The notes: generated by a model from the letters alone, not told the origin. Shown: positions 39,260 through 47,601, counted from the first letter of the stretch. The stretch is 64,000 nt of DNA from Entomomonas moraniae (GCF_003991975.1 NZ_CP029822.1:2567648-2631647); one strand, 5' to 3'. Translations and numbers: made by a program.

Positions 39260-39757
39260 CTATTGCTTAAAGCGCTCAAAAGTAATAATACTGCGTGTTT
39301 CTCCTTTATCAGCCCAATTAGGCATTACACGCCATGGAGTTAATACTTGTAGCTTATCGCCTTCTATTTTAAACTGACGAGCTTGCTCCGTACCTACCCA
39401 TGCAGGGTTCCAAGCAACCTGTACAGAAGTAATCCACTTATCGCCTTCTATTCTATAAGCGCCTGCATAAGCAACCATTGTATCAAGTAATTTTGCTTTT
39501 TCTTCGGTTGTTGTAGCTGGCTTACGATCATCGCCTGTTAACATAAACCATGTACGTCCCTCGGGAGTAAAGATAGTATATCCAGAAGGATGAGCACCCA
39601 TTGGAGGGAATTTTTCTCCTGTAGCTTTTACTTCAATATTATAAGAAACTAGTTGCCAAATACCCTGTATCTGCTTTGCATTATCTCCAGCAAATGCTGG
39701 GCGAAAAGCTGTAAAAATGATGATAGATGCAATAAATAAAACTCTTTTGATGGTCAT
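39260..39757 (-). CDS. Exported lipocalin-like domain protein
   Basis: A 165-residue protein with a signal peptide (MTIKRVLFIASIIIFTAFRPAFA, cleavage before GDNA) and a Lipocalin_5-type domain: KQIQGIWQLVSYNIE, FPPMGAHPSGYTIFTPEGR and YAGAYRIEGDKWITSV. Such barrels often sit beside catabolic enzymes; the ligand is unknown. It is the first of four consecutive genes with signal peptides. Its own promoter region is the 133 bases upstream, shared as the downstream side of the RraA-like gene. Confidence 0.82.
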   Translation of the reverse strand: MTIKRVLFIASIIIFTAFRPAFAGDNAKQIQGIWQLVSYNIEVKATGEKFPPMGAHPSGYTIFTPEGRTWFMLTGDDRKPATTTEEKAKLLDTMVAYAGAYRIEGDKWITSVQVAWNPAWVGTEQARQFKIEGDKLQVLTPWRVMPNWADKGETRSIITFERFKQ

Positions 39758-39841
39758 AATTTGCTTCCTATTCTCAATTACTTTTAGTTAAATTAACCTA
39801 ATAATAAAGCCTTTAGGTTAAAAGATAATATAATAAATAGA

Positions 39842-39875
39842 TATAGCCCACCACTATTAGACGTGGTGAACTATA
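39842..39875. terminator. Hairpin downstream of the RraA-like gene
   Basis: CACCAC and GTGGTG with an 8-base loop, extended by TATAG / CTATA two bases further out. It lies 16 bases past the stop codon of the minus-strand gene. No T run follows, so it may be a transcript-end stabiliser rather than an intrinsic terminator. Confidence 0.4.
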
Positions 39876-39890
39876 AATTGCTTAATAGAT

Positions 39891-40670
39891 CTATTTGTAA
39901 ACATCATCAATAATTTGTACTGACTTTTCTTTCAATGCTTTATCAATCCAAGAATAATCACGACTTCCATTCGTAATTTGCTCAATTAACTTAGCCTCTC
40001 CTGCATTTTTTTTCATTGATTGTTCAAGTACATATTGTGCAGATTGTGGCTCTATAACAACAACCCCATCATCATCACCAACAAGAATATCTCCAGGACG
40101 CACAACAACACCGCCAACACTAATAGGTGTATTTATTTCACCAGGGCCATCTTTATATGGACCTGCAGGTGTAATACCCGCGGCATACACAGGAATATCT
40201 GTTTGTTTAGCAAGATAATCTGAATCGCGAACAGCACCATCAACAACAATACCACCAAGTTTTCTTTGAATAGCCGTACGAACCATCTGTTCGCCTATAA
40301 TAGCATTATCTAACTTACCCTCTGCGTCAATCACTATAATATCGCCAGGCTGAGCCATACTTATAGCTTTATGCGCCATTAAATTATCGTCAGACCTCAC
40401 CTTAACCGTAAAGGCTGGGCCAAGTAAATTATTTTTATTTATTTTCTTTATTCGAGCATCCATTACTTTAGTACGGTTCATCATATCTGCAATATTAGCT
40501 ACTGGGATATTATGGAATCCTTCTACCAGTTTAGGATCAGGACGATTAACCTTTGTAAAAATTCTAAATCCAACATTAGAGGCGGTGTTTTCCTGCGCAA
40601 TCGAAAATACTGAAAAGCAGGTTACCATAACAGAAAGAAAAATTTTGCATTTCATATTATTTTGCTTCAT
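39891..40670 (-). CDS. Exported RraA-family protein (aldolase / RNase E inhibitor-like fold)
   Basis: A 259-residue protein with a signal peptide (KCKIFLSVMVTCFSVFSIA, cleavage near QENT) ahead of a full RraA/HMG-aldolase domain: GPAFTVKVRSDDNLMAHKAISMAQPGDIIVIDAEG, GGIVVDGAVRDSDYL and VVRPGDILVGDDDGVVVI. The GAVRD motif holds the acid that binds the divalent metal in 4-hydroxy-4-methyl-2-oxoglutarate aldolases, so catalysis is possible. Family members without export are cytosolic. I use the ATG at 40670, which follows GGAGAG; a longer frame begins inside that site. The substrate is unknown. Confidence 0.83.
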   Translation of the reverse strand: MKQNNMKCKIFLSVMVTCFSVFSIAQENTASNVGFRIFTKVNRPDPKLVEGFHNIPVANIADMMNRTKVMDARIKKINKNNLLGPAFTVKVRSDDNLMAHKAISMAQPGDIIVIDAEGKLDNAIIGEQMVRTAIQRKLGGIVVDGAVRDSDYLAKQTDIPVYAAGITPAGPYKDGPGEINTPISVGGVVVRPGDILVGDDDGVVVIEPQSAQYVLEQSMKKNAGEAKLIEQITNGSRDYSWIDKALKEKSVQIIDDVYK

Positions 40671-40920
40671 AAAACTCTCCAAGTTTAAATTTCTAAGTGC
40701 CCCTAGTCATTAGGAATAGCACACTGAGATTATAAGCTATCTTTATTTTTATAGATAACATACCTACTCATGGTTTTATGGTATAAATCAATTAATGGTA
40801 GAACTTTTAAAAATAGATATACATGGCTATATCCATCTTATTATTGGAACGATTACTTATTCTTATAGTTTTCTTATTACTATTTCATTTACTATGAGGA
40901 ATGACAAAAAATATTTTCAC
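40671..40920. other. Non-coding AT-rich stretch upstream of the RraA-like gene
   Basis: 250 AT-rich bases with no convincing reading frame, presumably carrying the promoter of the RraA-like gene. Its right end holds the solo transposon terminus at 40880-40906 described separately. The following bases up to 41289 belong to the left part of the candidate Tn7-like element and are also non-coding. Confidence 0.5.
40880..40906 (-). repeat. Solo Tn7-like terminus (minus orientation)
   Basis: Read on the minus strand this begins TGTCATT and continues CCTCATAGTAAATGAAAT. It has the same layout (TGT, four bases, then the TCTCA motif) as the termini at 40921 and 51292, and 15 of 18 motif bases match the 40921 copy. 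It faces away from the 40921 terminus, 14 bases distant, and no partner end was found. Confidence 0.45.
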
Positions 40921-41034
40921 TGTAGGCTCTCATAATTAATGAAATAACAAACTGTATATTTCCAAATATTATAACTTTATTGATATTATCAAATTGAGTC
41001 TACTCTTAGATAAAATGAAAAAAATAATATTTTT

Positions 41035-41095
41035 TCTCAAAATTGCTGTTTAATGTCTCAAAACTTATTTTAGACTAACTCATTGAGAATTTAAT
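41035..41095 (+). repeat. Left array of 18-bp motifs, 21-22 bp spacing
   Basis: Copies start at 41035 (TCTCAAAATTGCTGTTTA), 41056 (TCTCAAAACTTATTTTAG) and 41078 (ACTCATTGAGAATTTAAT). The steps are 21 and 22 bases, two turns of the helix. They share the TCTCA head with the terminal copy at 40928 and point inward. An extra copy preceded by TGT, TGTTAGT then TCTCACAATTGCTGAAAT, lies at 42443-42467. Confidence 0.5.
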
Positions 41096-41289
41096 TTTAA
41101 GAATGTTTTTTGAAAATATATCCTTTTGGGTACACTCTATAAAAACATAGAGGTAAAATATTTACCCTTAAATGTCGCATTGTAGCGTTAACCAGAGAGT
41201 TTATCACTTAAAAAAGTGCTTAGCATAATTATTAGAGATATAGCACCTCTTAATCTATAGGCCTAGCCTTCTATATAACTTTATATCAG

Positions 41290-41772
41290 CTATTTATTAA
41301 TGGTTTTCTCAATACCTTTAATAGCACATTTATTATCAAACTCAGACCCACCCATACCAGCTACACCTACGGCCCCAATGACCTGGTCTTTGTATATAAC
41401 GGGTGCCCCACCTCCAAGTAAAAGTAATTCATTGACAGTGGTTAAATTAGCCATTTCAGGGTTATCTTGAGCTTTTTTCATTAATTCATAGGTGTTAGAT
41501 TTAGTAGATAAAGCCGTATATGCTTTGCGCTGTGCAGCTAAAGTATTATGTGGGCCTACATTATCGCCTCTCATTACTATAACAATATTACCTGCACTAT
41601 CAACAACAGACACAGTACCTGTTTTACCCAGCTTGTTGCACTCAGCAAGGATATTTCTTCCCAAGTTATTAGCTAATGACAATTTCATTTCATACTTTTG
41701 TATTGGCTCAAACGTTTCTGCAAAGCAAGGAATACCCATTACTAATAAGTATGTTAACAAACTTTTTTTCAT
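41290..41772 (-). CDS. Exported GlcG/HbpS-like protein (DUF336)
   Basis: A 160-residue protein with a signal peptide (KKSLLTYLLVMGIPCFA, cleavage before ETFE) and the GlcG/HbpS domain: VSVVDSAGNIVIVMRGDNVGPHNTLAAQRKAYTALS and LLLLGGGAPVIYKDQVIGAVGVAGMGG. Family members bind haem or act near glycolate and diol catabolism; export is known for HbpS. I use the ATG at 41772; a TTG one codon earlier opens the longest frame. It is followed by a non-coding stretch and lies inside the candidate transposon. Confidence 0.85.
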   Translation of the reverse strand: MKKSLLTYLLVMGIPCFAETFEPIQKYEMKLSLANNLGRNILAECNKLGKTGTVSVVDSAGNIVIVMRGDNVGPHNTLAAQRKAYTALSTKSNTYELMKKAQDNPEMANLTTVNELLLLGGGAPVIYKDQVIGAVGVAGMGGSEFDNKCAIKGIEKTINK

Positions 41773-41971
41773 CAATTCACCATGATTAAGATTTAAATAT
41801 TGAAAACTAATTATAATATTAAAACCATGCTATATTAGCATTTAAAAATACTTTAGATAACTAACGACTTTCGTAGCATTCCACTATTTAACCCAGACTA
41901 TATATTATATTGGGAATAATAAAGCGCAATGAAAAATGTTAAAAACTCAACATATTTATAAGGATACCTAA

Positions 41972-42382
41972 ATGAATAAAATTAACTTGTTTCTTTTAAG
42001 CTTTATAAGCTGCTTGTCATTCATTGCGAATGCGGGGCCTAACCCTCTAAGTGTTCATGTATTAAATTTACAAAATGGTTTACCTTCCAGCGGCATAGAA
42101 GTTAAACTTGAACAAAGGACAGAAAATGGCTGGAAACTATTAAACTCAGCAATAACTAATGAACAAGGACGTATAACTGATTTATACCCTGAGGGTGAAA
42201 AAATCGACTCAAAAGCTACTTACAAAGTAACTTTTGAAACTGGTAAATGGTTTGAAAAAAATAAGACGGAAACATTTTTTCCAGAAGTACCTGTTATATT
42301 CAAAGCAAATGGCAATTTAAAGCATTACCATATACCGCTCTTACTCAGCCCTTATGGATACTCAACTTATAGGGGAAATTAA
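41972..42382 (+). CDS. hiuH: Exported 5-hydroxyisourate hydrolase (transthyretin-like)
   Basis: A 136-residue protein: signal peptide MNKINLFLLSFISCLSFIANA, then the full transthyretin-like hydrolase. Signatures are LSVHVLNLQNGLPSSGIEV (with the active-site His), an arginine near QRTENGW, and the C-terminal YHIPLLLSPYGYSTYRG with the YRG[ST]-type end. It hydrolyses 5-hydroxyisourate, the product of uricase, on the way to allantoin. A periplasmic form is known in Salmonella relatives. No uricase or OHCU decarboxylase is visible. It diverges from the GlcG-like gene and connects in theme, though not in position, with the allantoin genes at the left edge. Confidence 0.9.
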   Translation: MNKINLFLLSFISCLSFIANAGPNPLSVHVLNLQNGLPSSGIEVKLEQRTENGWKLLNSAITNEQGRITDLYPEGEKIDSKATYKVTFETGKWFEKNKTETFFPEVPVIFKANGNLKHYHIPLLLSPYGYSTYRGN

Positions 42383-42395
42383 CTTGTGTCATATG

Positions 42396-42427
42396 AGCTG
42401 CCCTCATTTTGGTGGGCAGCTATTTTA
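42396..42427 (+). terminator. Probable rho-independent terminator after hiuH
   Basis: AGCTGCCC and GGGCAGCT form a perfect 8-bp stem with a 10-base loop followed by ATTTTA. It lies 13 bases past the stop codon. Confidence 0.65.
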
Positions 42428-42513
42428 CGCTGTAAAGTAAAGTGTTAGTTCTCACAATTGCTGAAATATTCAGCACCTGTTTTATAATGGTTGTAGCAAT
42501 TCTTGAGATTTTC

Positions 42514-42672
42514 TCACTTATCCGCCAATAAACAAATTTTGCTACCTACTTTGTGCAATCTCACATAACCTGAAATTGCTTGAAAAGGGTTACATCCAGG
42601 TGATACTTTCGTACAGCCTACGATAGGATTCCAAGTACGTTCAGTCCATTCAATCTTACTTTTGGTAGCCAT
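42514..42672 (-). pseudogene. Truncated DUF5131 (phage Gp37/Gp68-like) gene
   Basis: A 52-codon frame begins [20 protein letters not shown] then TKVSPGC, the very conserved opening of DUF5131 proteins, which normally run to about 250 residues with further CxxCY cysteines. Here the homology stops after 27 residues and 25 unrelated residues lead to a stop. It is therefore a deletion product. DUF5131 proteins often travel with phages and mobile defence islands. The rest of the interval up to 42880 holds no reading frame I recognise. Confidence 0.6.
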
Positions 42673-42880
42673 AGAAAAAGTCTAATCTTCATTAAAGTTC
42701 ATATATCAGCACAGGTTATTGTATTGTTAATTAAAAGATAAAAGAAGAAGAGTTAGTACAACCCATTAGCAATATATGTTTTTTTGAGGTGATTAAAATA
42801 CAAAAAAGCTAATATTTGAGACTATTTTGCATTTATTAAAATGTTTTCAATTATTTTTATAGTACGCTTTGATAACTTTT

Positions 42881-42989
42881 ACTTAAGTAATTTTGAGAAA
42901 AATTATTAATACTTATGAGAAACCATTTCACTTATTATGAGAAATGGTTTCACTATTTTGAGAATTTATTTCATTAATTATAGCTTACA
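42881..42989 (-). repeat. Right array of five tandem 18-bp motifs, 21-22 bp period
   Basis: Read on the minus strand from 42989: TGTAAGC, then motif copies ending at 42985, 42963, 42942, 42920 and 42898, i.e. steps of 22, 21, 22 and 22. The best copies are TCTCATAATAAGTGAAAT and TCTCAAAATAGTGAAACC; consensus TCTCATAATnAGTGAAAT. Adjacent copies at 42920-42950 also create an 11-bp inverted repeat. The regular two-turn spacing suggests protein-binding sites of a TnsB/TniA-type transposase; plasmid-type iterons are the alternative. Confidence 0.6.
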
Positions 42990-43184
42990 TAAACTTATCA
43001 ATTTGAAATCATACCCACATACAAAATGATAAAAACAACATAATTCTCATTTAAAGTGAAAATAAATCAGGCAGTCCGTTAAGAGCGAACAGCAGACATT
43101 AGCCTATCTATTAAAATGACATTAATAATAGATAAACCCACACTTTAGTGGAGAGTTATTTTAAATTATTTATACCATTTATTT

Positions 43185-43355
43185 TCAAATTGAACGGTAT
43201 AAATAATTTAAATGAGTATGTTTTCTTACAGAATTATAGTAAATTTCAGTGTACCATAAGATCATTGATTTAGCCTGAGCAATATTTTCGAGTTTATGTT
43301 GGTATATCCATTCTGTTTTAAGGGTATGAAAGAAGCTTTGAGCCACTGTATTATC
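43185..43355 (-). pseudogene. IS3-family transposase C-terminal remnant
   Basis: A minus-strand frame reads DNTVAQSFFHTLKTEWIYQH, ending with YYNSVRKHTHLNYLYRSI and a stop. It matches the C-terminal part of IS3-group OrfB transposases (DNAVAESFFHTLK ... YYNRxRRHSAL), including the third catalytic residue position as E in KTEW-type context. An in-frame stop precedes DNT, and the upstream bases to 43493 do not resume the homology clearly. The rest of the 43.0-43.5 kb interval is AT-rich and holds nothing else that I recognise. Confidence 0.75.
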
Positions 43356-43493
43356 TTAAACGCATATCACTCAAGGTGTGTTTATTTAGTAGGGGCTGGC
43401 CTTCATCAAGTTTTTTGTAATATGATTAATCGAGATTAATTTTTTCCATTGCTAAGTGCTTAAAATCTATCCCCTTAATCAAGAGAATAGACT

Positions 43494-44270
43494 TTATACA
43501 GCAATAGATAAAAGTGTTTTTCTATTGGTTTGGACTGTATGAGTATTTTCCCTTTTAAGAATACGATTTAATACCAATGCTTCTAAATCTGCTAATTCAT
43601 GCGTCAACCTATGACGTGAGCGAGCTAGATTAACATTTAAATCTAAACCTATTTGCCCTTCTTCAATCAAAACAATACGATCTGCCAAAATTACTGCTTC
43701 ACTAACATCGTGTGTTACCAGTACGACTGTAAACTGGTGTTGCTGCCAGAGCTTTTCTATCAATTGTTGCATTTCTATTCTTGTCAGTGCATCCAATGCA
43801 CCAAGGGGTTCATCTAGCAAGAGCAAATTTGGTTTATGCACCAGCGCACGCGCCAAAGCGACACGTTGTTTTTGCCCTCCTGACAAGGTGGATGGCCAAA
43901 CATCTGCTTTATCGGTCAAGCCAACAGACTCTAAAGCTTTATAAGCAGCTTTACGCCATTGTCCTGAGAGCCCTAAGCCAATATTATCTATAACCTTTTT
44001 CCATGGCAATAAACGATCATCTTGAAACATAAGTCGTGTATTAACATCCGCTTTTTGGATCGGTTGGTGATTAAATAATAATTGTCCCTGTGATGCCTTC
44101 TCTAAACCAGCTAACAGGCGTAGCAGAGTACTTTTGCCACAACCACTGCGTCCAACAACAGCAACAAACTGCCCTGGAGTAATAGTCAAATTGATATTAT
44201 TAATAATATTTTTCTGTCCAAATTGTTTATGGAGTTGATTTAAGATAATCGCTACACCTGATTGTTTCAT
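43494..44270 (-). CDS. ssuB: Aliphatic sulfonate ABC transporter ATPase
   Basis: A 258-residue ABC ATPase: Walker [20 protein letters not shown], the Q-loop [11 protein letters not shown], signature [15 protein letters not shown] and Walker [24 protein letters not shown] is characteristic of SsuB/TauB-type importers. The start at 44270 gives a 4-base ATGA overlap with the permease stop; the longer frame adds 14 residues and is unlikely. It powers sulfonate uptake with SsuA and SsuC. Confidence 0.9.
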   Translation of the reverse strand: MKQSGVAIILNQLHKQFGQKNIINNINLTITPGQFVAVVGRSGCGKSTLLRLLAGLEKASQGQLLFNHQPIQKADVNTRLMFQDDRLLPWKKVIDNIGLGLSGQWRKAAYKALESVGLTDKADVWPSTLSGGQKQRVALARALVHKPNLLLLDEPLGALDALTRIEMQQLIEKLWQQHQFTVVLVTHDVSEAVILADRIVLIEEGQIGLDLNVNLARSRHRLTHELADLEALVLNRILKRENTHTVQTNRKTLLSIAV

Positions 44271-45052
44271 TGTATTACTCCTGTCTGATAAGTGGGATGC
44301 CAACGTAAGCAAATGCGTTCTAGCGCGCGTGCCATCACATCGGCTAGTTTGCCTAATATGGCATATAAGATAATAATAAATACCACAACATCTGTTTGCA
44401 AAAACTCCCGTGCATTCATCGCTAAGTAACCAATTCCCTCGTTAGCTGAAATGGTTTCTGCGACAATTAACGTTAACCACATAAAACCTAATGAAAATCG
44501 AACACCTACCAAAATTGAAGGCAATGCTCCTGGCAAAATAACGTGAATAAACAGTTTTATACCTGAAAGACCATAACTGCGAGCCATTTCCAACAAATCT
44601 TGATCGATTTGCTTAATACCATGGTACGTATTAAGGTAAATGGGGAATAACGCGCCTAAAGCCACCAAAAATATTTTAGAGGCCTCATCAATACCAAACC
44701 AAAGAATAACCAATGGGATAAGTGCTAAATGTGGAATATTACGAATCATTTGAACCGTACTGTCTAAAAGCTTTTCACCCCATAAAGACAACCCTGTAAC
44801 CAATCCCAACAATAACCCAACCCCACCGCCAATCATAAATCCGATAGAAGCACGCCAAGTACTCACAGCTAGATTTTGCCATAACGCGCCGGTGTGAGTT
44901 AATTCCCAACCTGCTTCAACAATAGCACTAGGAGCTGGTAAGGTACGATTGGCAATCCATCCCAATTCTGATCCTACTTGCCAAACAATCAACAAACTTA
45001 ATGGAACAACCCAAGGTAGTATTTTTTTTACAAACCAATTCTTTACTGACAT
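44267..45052 (-). CDS. ssuC: Aliphatic sulfonate ABC transporter permease
   Basis: A 261-residue inner membrane permease with about six helices and the cytoplasmic EAA-type loop ([29 protein letters not shown]) that docks on the ATPase. [14 protein letters not shown] near the C-terminus is typical of the SsuC/TauC family. It lies between ssuA (11 bases upstream) and ssuB (4-base overlap). Confidence 0.92.
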   Translation of the reverse strand: MSVKNWFVKKILPWVVPLSLLIVWQVGSELGWIANRTLPAPSAIVEAGWELTHTGALWQNLAVSTWRASIGFMIGGGVGLLLGLVTGLSLWGEKLLDSTVQMIRNIPHLALIPLVILWFGIDEASKIFLVALGALFPIYLNTYHGIKQIDQDLLEMARSYGLSGIKLFIHVILPGALPSILVGVRFSLGFMWLTLIVAETISANEGIGYLAMNAREFLQTDVVVFIIILYAILGKLADVMARALERICLRWHPTYQTGVIQ

Positions 45053-45063
45053 TTTAAGTCTCC

Positions 45064-46044
45064 TTAGTTTGAATGTGCTTGGTCTGAGGGTGAAGAACTT
45101 TCAGGAGACCAAATAATCTCTCCCACAGTTAATTTCTTAGGTATTAATTTCAGATCATAAAAAGTATCTGCAATTTTTTGCTGATACTTGATAACGTCCG
45201 GTGTAATATACTGCGTTCCATATTTTTTGCGAGTTACAGCAAGAGAGGTGGCCTCTTTTGATAACCCTATTACTGGGGCAATAATATCTGTTACTTCTTC
45301 TGGCTTATTGGTTGGCCAATCACCTATTTTTTGTAACTCTTCAACCAAGGCTGTTAAGATTTGTGGATTTTTTTCTGCATAAGAACGGCTTGCAATATAA
45401 AACTGGTAATTGTCTACAATCCCCGTACCATCCCTTAGGTTCTGAGCCTGAATTTGTGTTTCTGCAGCAGCTTGAAAAGGATCCCAAATAGCCCAAGCAT
45501 CTACTTGATTACTTTCAAACGCCACACGCGCATCAGAAGGTGTTAAATAAACAGGCTTAATATCACTGTATTTTAAACCCACTTCATCTAGCGCCTTGAC
45601 TAATAAATAATGGACATTTGAGCCTTTATTAAGTGCTACTCTTTTACCTTTTAATTCAGCCACTGACTTTATGGTTGATCCTTTAGGTACTAAAATAGCT
45701 TCACTTTTAGGTGCGGCTATTTCATTGGCTACGTACACAAGATCTGCATTCGCTGCTTGCGCAAAAATTGGTGGTGTCTCACCCACTGTTCCAAAATCAA
45801 TACTACCGACATTTAACCCTTCAAGAAGCTGCGGCCCCGCAGGAAATTCAATCCATTTTATTTTTATTCCTTCTTTAGCTAAGCGCTCGTCTAATGTGCT
45901 TCTATTTTTTAACAGTACCAAATTACCATATTTTTGATACCCTATTCTTAGCTCTTTTGTTTGTTGTTCATTAGCAATTACTTGCAAAGAAAGAATGGTT
46001 AAAACAATAACAATAATGGCTTTTAGTAAATAATTTGCTTGCAT
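45064..46044 (-). CDS. ssuA: Aliphatic sulfonate-binding periplasmic protein
   Basis: A 326-residue exported binding protein. Signal peptide MQANYLLKAIIVIVLTILSLQVIA, then the NMT1/SsuA domain (RIGYQKYGNLVLLKN, GPQLLEGLNVGSIDFGTVGETPPIFAQAA, KGSNVHYLLVKALDEVGL, WAIWDPFQAAAE). The ATG at 46044 follows GGGGAG at good spacing, so I prefer it to one six codons earlier. It delivers alkanesulfonates to SsuBC and is the first gene of the minus-strand ssuACB operon, divergent from ssuD. Confidence 0.93.
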   Translation of the reverse strand: MQANYLLKAIIVIVLTILSLQVIANEQQTKELRIGYQKYGNLVLLKNRSTLDERLAKEGIKIKWIEFPAGPQLLEGLNVGSIDFGTVGETPPIFAQAANADLVYVANEIAAPKSEAILVPKGSTIKSVAELKGKRVALNKGSNVHYLLVKALDEVGLKYSDIKPVYLTPSDARVAFESNQVDAWAIWDPFQAAAETQIQAQNLRDGTGIVDNYQFYIASRSYAEKNPQILTALVEELQKIGDWPTNKPEEVTDIIAPVIGLSKEATSLAVTRKKYGTQYITPDVIKYQQKIADTFYDLKLIPKKLTVGEIIWSPESSSPSDQAHSN

Positions 46045-46339
46045 TTTAATCTCCCCAATCACTGTAATTATTGCTCATCTAGTAAAAAGTTGATTCAGTA
46101 CTTAAATTCAGTATGCAAAAAAAAATCATTTAAGAAAAAGAATAAAAGGCACTTTATATATTTCCTTTAGTTATAATAAAAAATGATTTTATAATTTGTT
46201 GCTATATAAACACTTGATTAACAATATTGTTGCTAATGCAACACTTATCACTTACTAAATATTTACATTAATCACATTATCAAAATAATTTATTCATACT
46301 TATCAATATGTTAAAAATTTCTCTCTCTTCTTGATGCAT
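46045..46339. promoter_or_regulatory. Intergenic region between ssuA and ssuD
   Basis: AT-rich control region between the divergent ssuACB and ssuD operons, without coding potential. No vegetative promoter for ssuA stands out. The sigma-54 element on the ssuD side is described separately. Confidence 0.5.
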
Positions 46340-46355
46340 TGGCATGCATTTTGTT
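46340..46355 (+). promoter_or_regulatory. Candidate sigma-54 promoter for ssuD
   Basis: TGGCATG-N4-TTTGTT-like sequence: TGGCATGCATTTTGTT fits the -24/-12 consensus TGGCAYG-N4-TTGCW with a single clear mismatch (T for C in the -12 box) and the exact GG-to-G[CT] spacing. It lies about 82 bases before the ssuD start, and an SfnR-type sigma-54 activator is encoded in the same operon. Confidence 0.6.
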
Positions 46356-46436
46356 TATATCCAATCATTCTAAATAAAGTTTAATTTAGTCAATTTAAGA
46401 ATATTTAACTGTGTAAACATAAAAGAGGAATTTAAA

Positions 46437-47564
46437 ATGAGCCAAGAAATATTTTGGTTTTTACCCACGTCTGGTGATACACGCTATTTAGGTGAATCAG
46501 AAACAGCAAGGCCAGCTACCATTCAATATATGAGCCAAATCGCTCTAGCGGCTGAAAACTTGGGCTATGATGGACTATTAATACCGAATGGAACAGGCTG
46601 TTTAGATCCTTGGATTACAGCAGCAACTCTCGCTCCCGTTACACATAAAATTAAACTACTTGTTGCATTACGTACCTCTGCTGGCAATCCAACGGTCATC
46701 GCTCGCCAAACAGCGGCATTAGATCAAGCCTTAAAGGGCCGACTATTACTCAATATTGTTGCAGGTGGTGATGAGAAAGAATTAGCTACCGAGGGTATTT
46801 TTCTCAATCATGACCAACGCTATGAAATCACAAATGAGTTTATTACTGTTTGGCGTGACTTATTGACAGGAAAAACCGTTGACTACCAAGGTCAATATAT
46901 TCAAGTAAAACAGGCGCGTAATATCTTTGAAACGATTCAAAAACCTTACCCACCTCTCTACTTTGGTGGCTCCTCAAATATTGCACATGATATTGCGGCC
47001 AAGCAGGTAGATGCTTATTTAACATGGGGAGAACCTCCCGCGGCTGTGGCTGAAAAAATTGATGATGTTCGAACACGTGCTGCAAAACTGGGACGCACGG
47101 TTAAATTTGGCGTTCGCTTACAAGTTATTGTTAGAGAAACCAATGAGGAGGCATGGGCAGAAGCAGAGCGACTCATTAGCCGATTAGATGACAAAACCAT
47201 TGCTAATGCACAAGCTAATTTTGCGAAAATGGATTCAGTAGGGCAGCAAAGAATTACAGCATTGCATCAAGGTAAACGTGAGAAACTAGAAATAAGCCCT
47301 AATCTCTGGGCAGGTGTTGGTTTAGTTAGAGGAGGTGCTGGTACCGCTTTAGTAGGTGATCCTGAAACCGTAGCCGCGCGCCTCAAAGAATATGCAGATT
47401 TAGGGGTTGATACTTTCGTTTTATCGGGTTACCCCCATTTAGAAGAATCCATTCGATTTGCAGAACTTGTTTTCCCTCTTTTACCGGGAAAAAAAGGCGT
47501 TAATATTGTGGCCAATGCCACCGGAGGAGCATTTGACACAAAGCCAATTGCCGTGGCTAGTTAA
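46437..47564 (+). CDS. ssuD: FMNH2-dependent alkanesulfonate monooxygenase
   Basis: A 375-residue bacterial luciferase-like flavin monooxygenase of SsuD length. [19 protein letters not shown] opens it, followed by [53 protein letters not shown] and [19 protein letters not shown]. It uses reduced FMN from SsuE to split alkanesulfonates to sulfite and aldehyde. It is the first gene of ssuD-ssuE-sfnR, with AAGAGGAATTT before the ATG. Confidence 0.95.
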   Translation: MSQEIFWFLPTSGDTRYLGESETARPATIQYMSQIALAAENLGYDGLLIPNGTGCLDPWITAATLAPVTHKIKLLVALRTSAGNPTVIARQTAALDQALKGRLLLNIVAGGDEKELATEGIFLNHDQRYEITNEFITVWRDLLTGKTVDYQGQYIQVKQARNIFETIQKPYPPLYFGGSSNIAHDIAAKQVDAYLTWGEPPAAVAEKIDDVRTRAAKLGRTVKFGVRLQVIVRETNEEAWAEAERLISRLDDKTIANAQANFAKMDSVGQQRITALHQGKREKLEISPNLWAGVGLVRGGAGTALVGDPETVAARLKEYADLGVDTFVLSGYPHLEESIRFAELVFPLLPGKKGVNIVANATGGAFDTKPIAVAS

Positions 47565-47579
47565 AGATTTAGAAAAACT

Positions 47580-47601
47580 CCCTTGATTGAAAGATCAAGG
47601 G
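47580..47601 (+). other. Intercistronic hairpin after ssuD
   Basis: CCCTTGAT and ATCAAGGG form a perfect 8-bp stem with a 6-base loop 15 bases past the ssuD stop, with no T run. It may stabilise the ssuD transcript or attenuate read-through into ssuE, which follows after 187 bases. Confidence 0.4.

Larger units (their letters stand above)
40921..42989. mobile_element. Candidate non-autonomous Tn7-like element carrying GlcG-like and HIU hydrolase genes
   Basis: The left end reads TGTAGGCTCTCATAATTAAT then GAAATAA; the right end, read inward on the minus strand, is TGTAAGC, TATAATTAAT, GAAATAA, matching 22 of 24 aligned bases with a 3-base gap. Inside the left end are three motif copies at 41035, 41056 and 41078; inside the right end four copies abut the terminus at 21-22 base steps. 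Three spaced sites at one end and four abutting at the other is the layout of TnsB sites in Tn7. Cargo is the GlcG-like gene, the HIU hydrolase and a DUF5131 fragment; there is no transposase. No clean 5-base target duplication remains (TTCAC versus TAAAC). Confidence 0.5.

Noticed and set aside
40020-40223. Thr/Asn-rich plus-strand frame in the RraA-like gene
   Set aside because: Low-complexity antisense shadow; the RraA domain on the minus strand is clear.
42920-42950. 11-bp inverted repeat as an isolated operator or terminator
   Set aside because: It is explained by two adjacent copies of the 22-bp array; no T run follows.
42881-42989. Plasmid-type iterons and a replication origin
   Set aside because: 22-bp spacing would fit, but there is no rep gene, DnaA box or partition gene nearby, and the opposed TGT ends fit a transposon better.
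44271-44312. 14-residue N-terminal extension of SsuB
   Set aside because: The internal ATG gives the normal SsuB start and a 4-base coupled overlap with ssuC.
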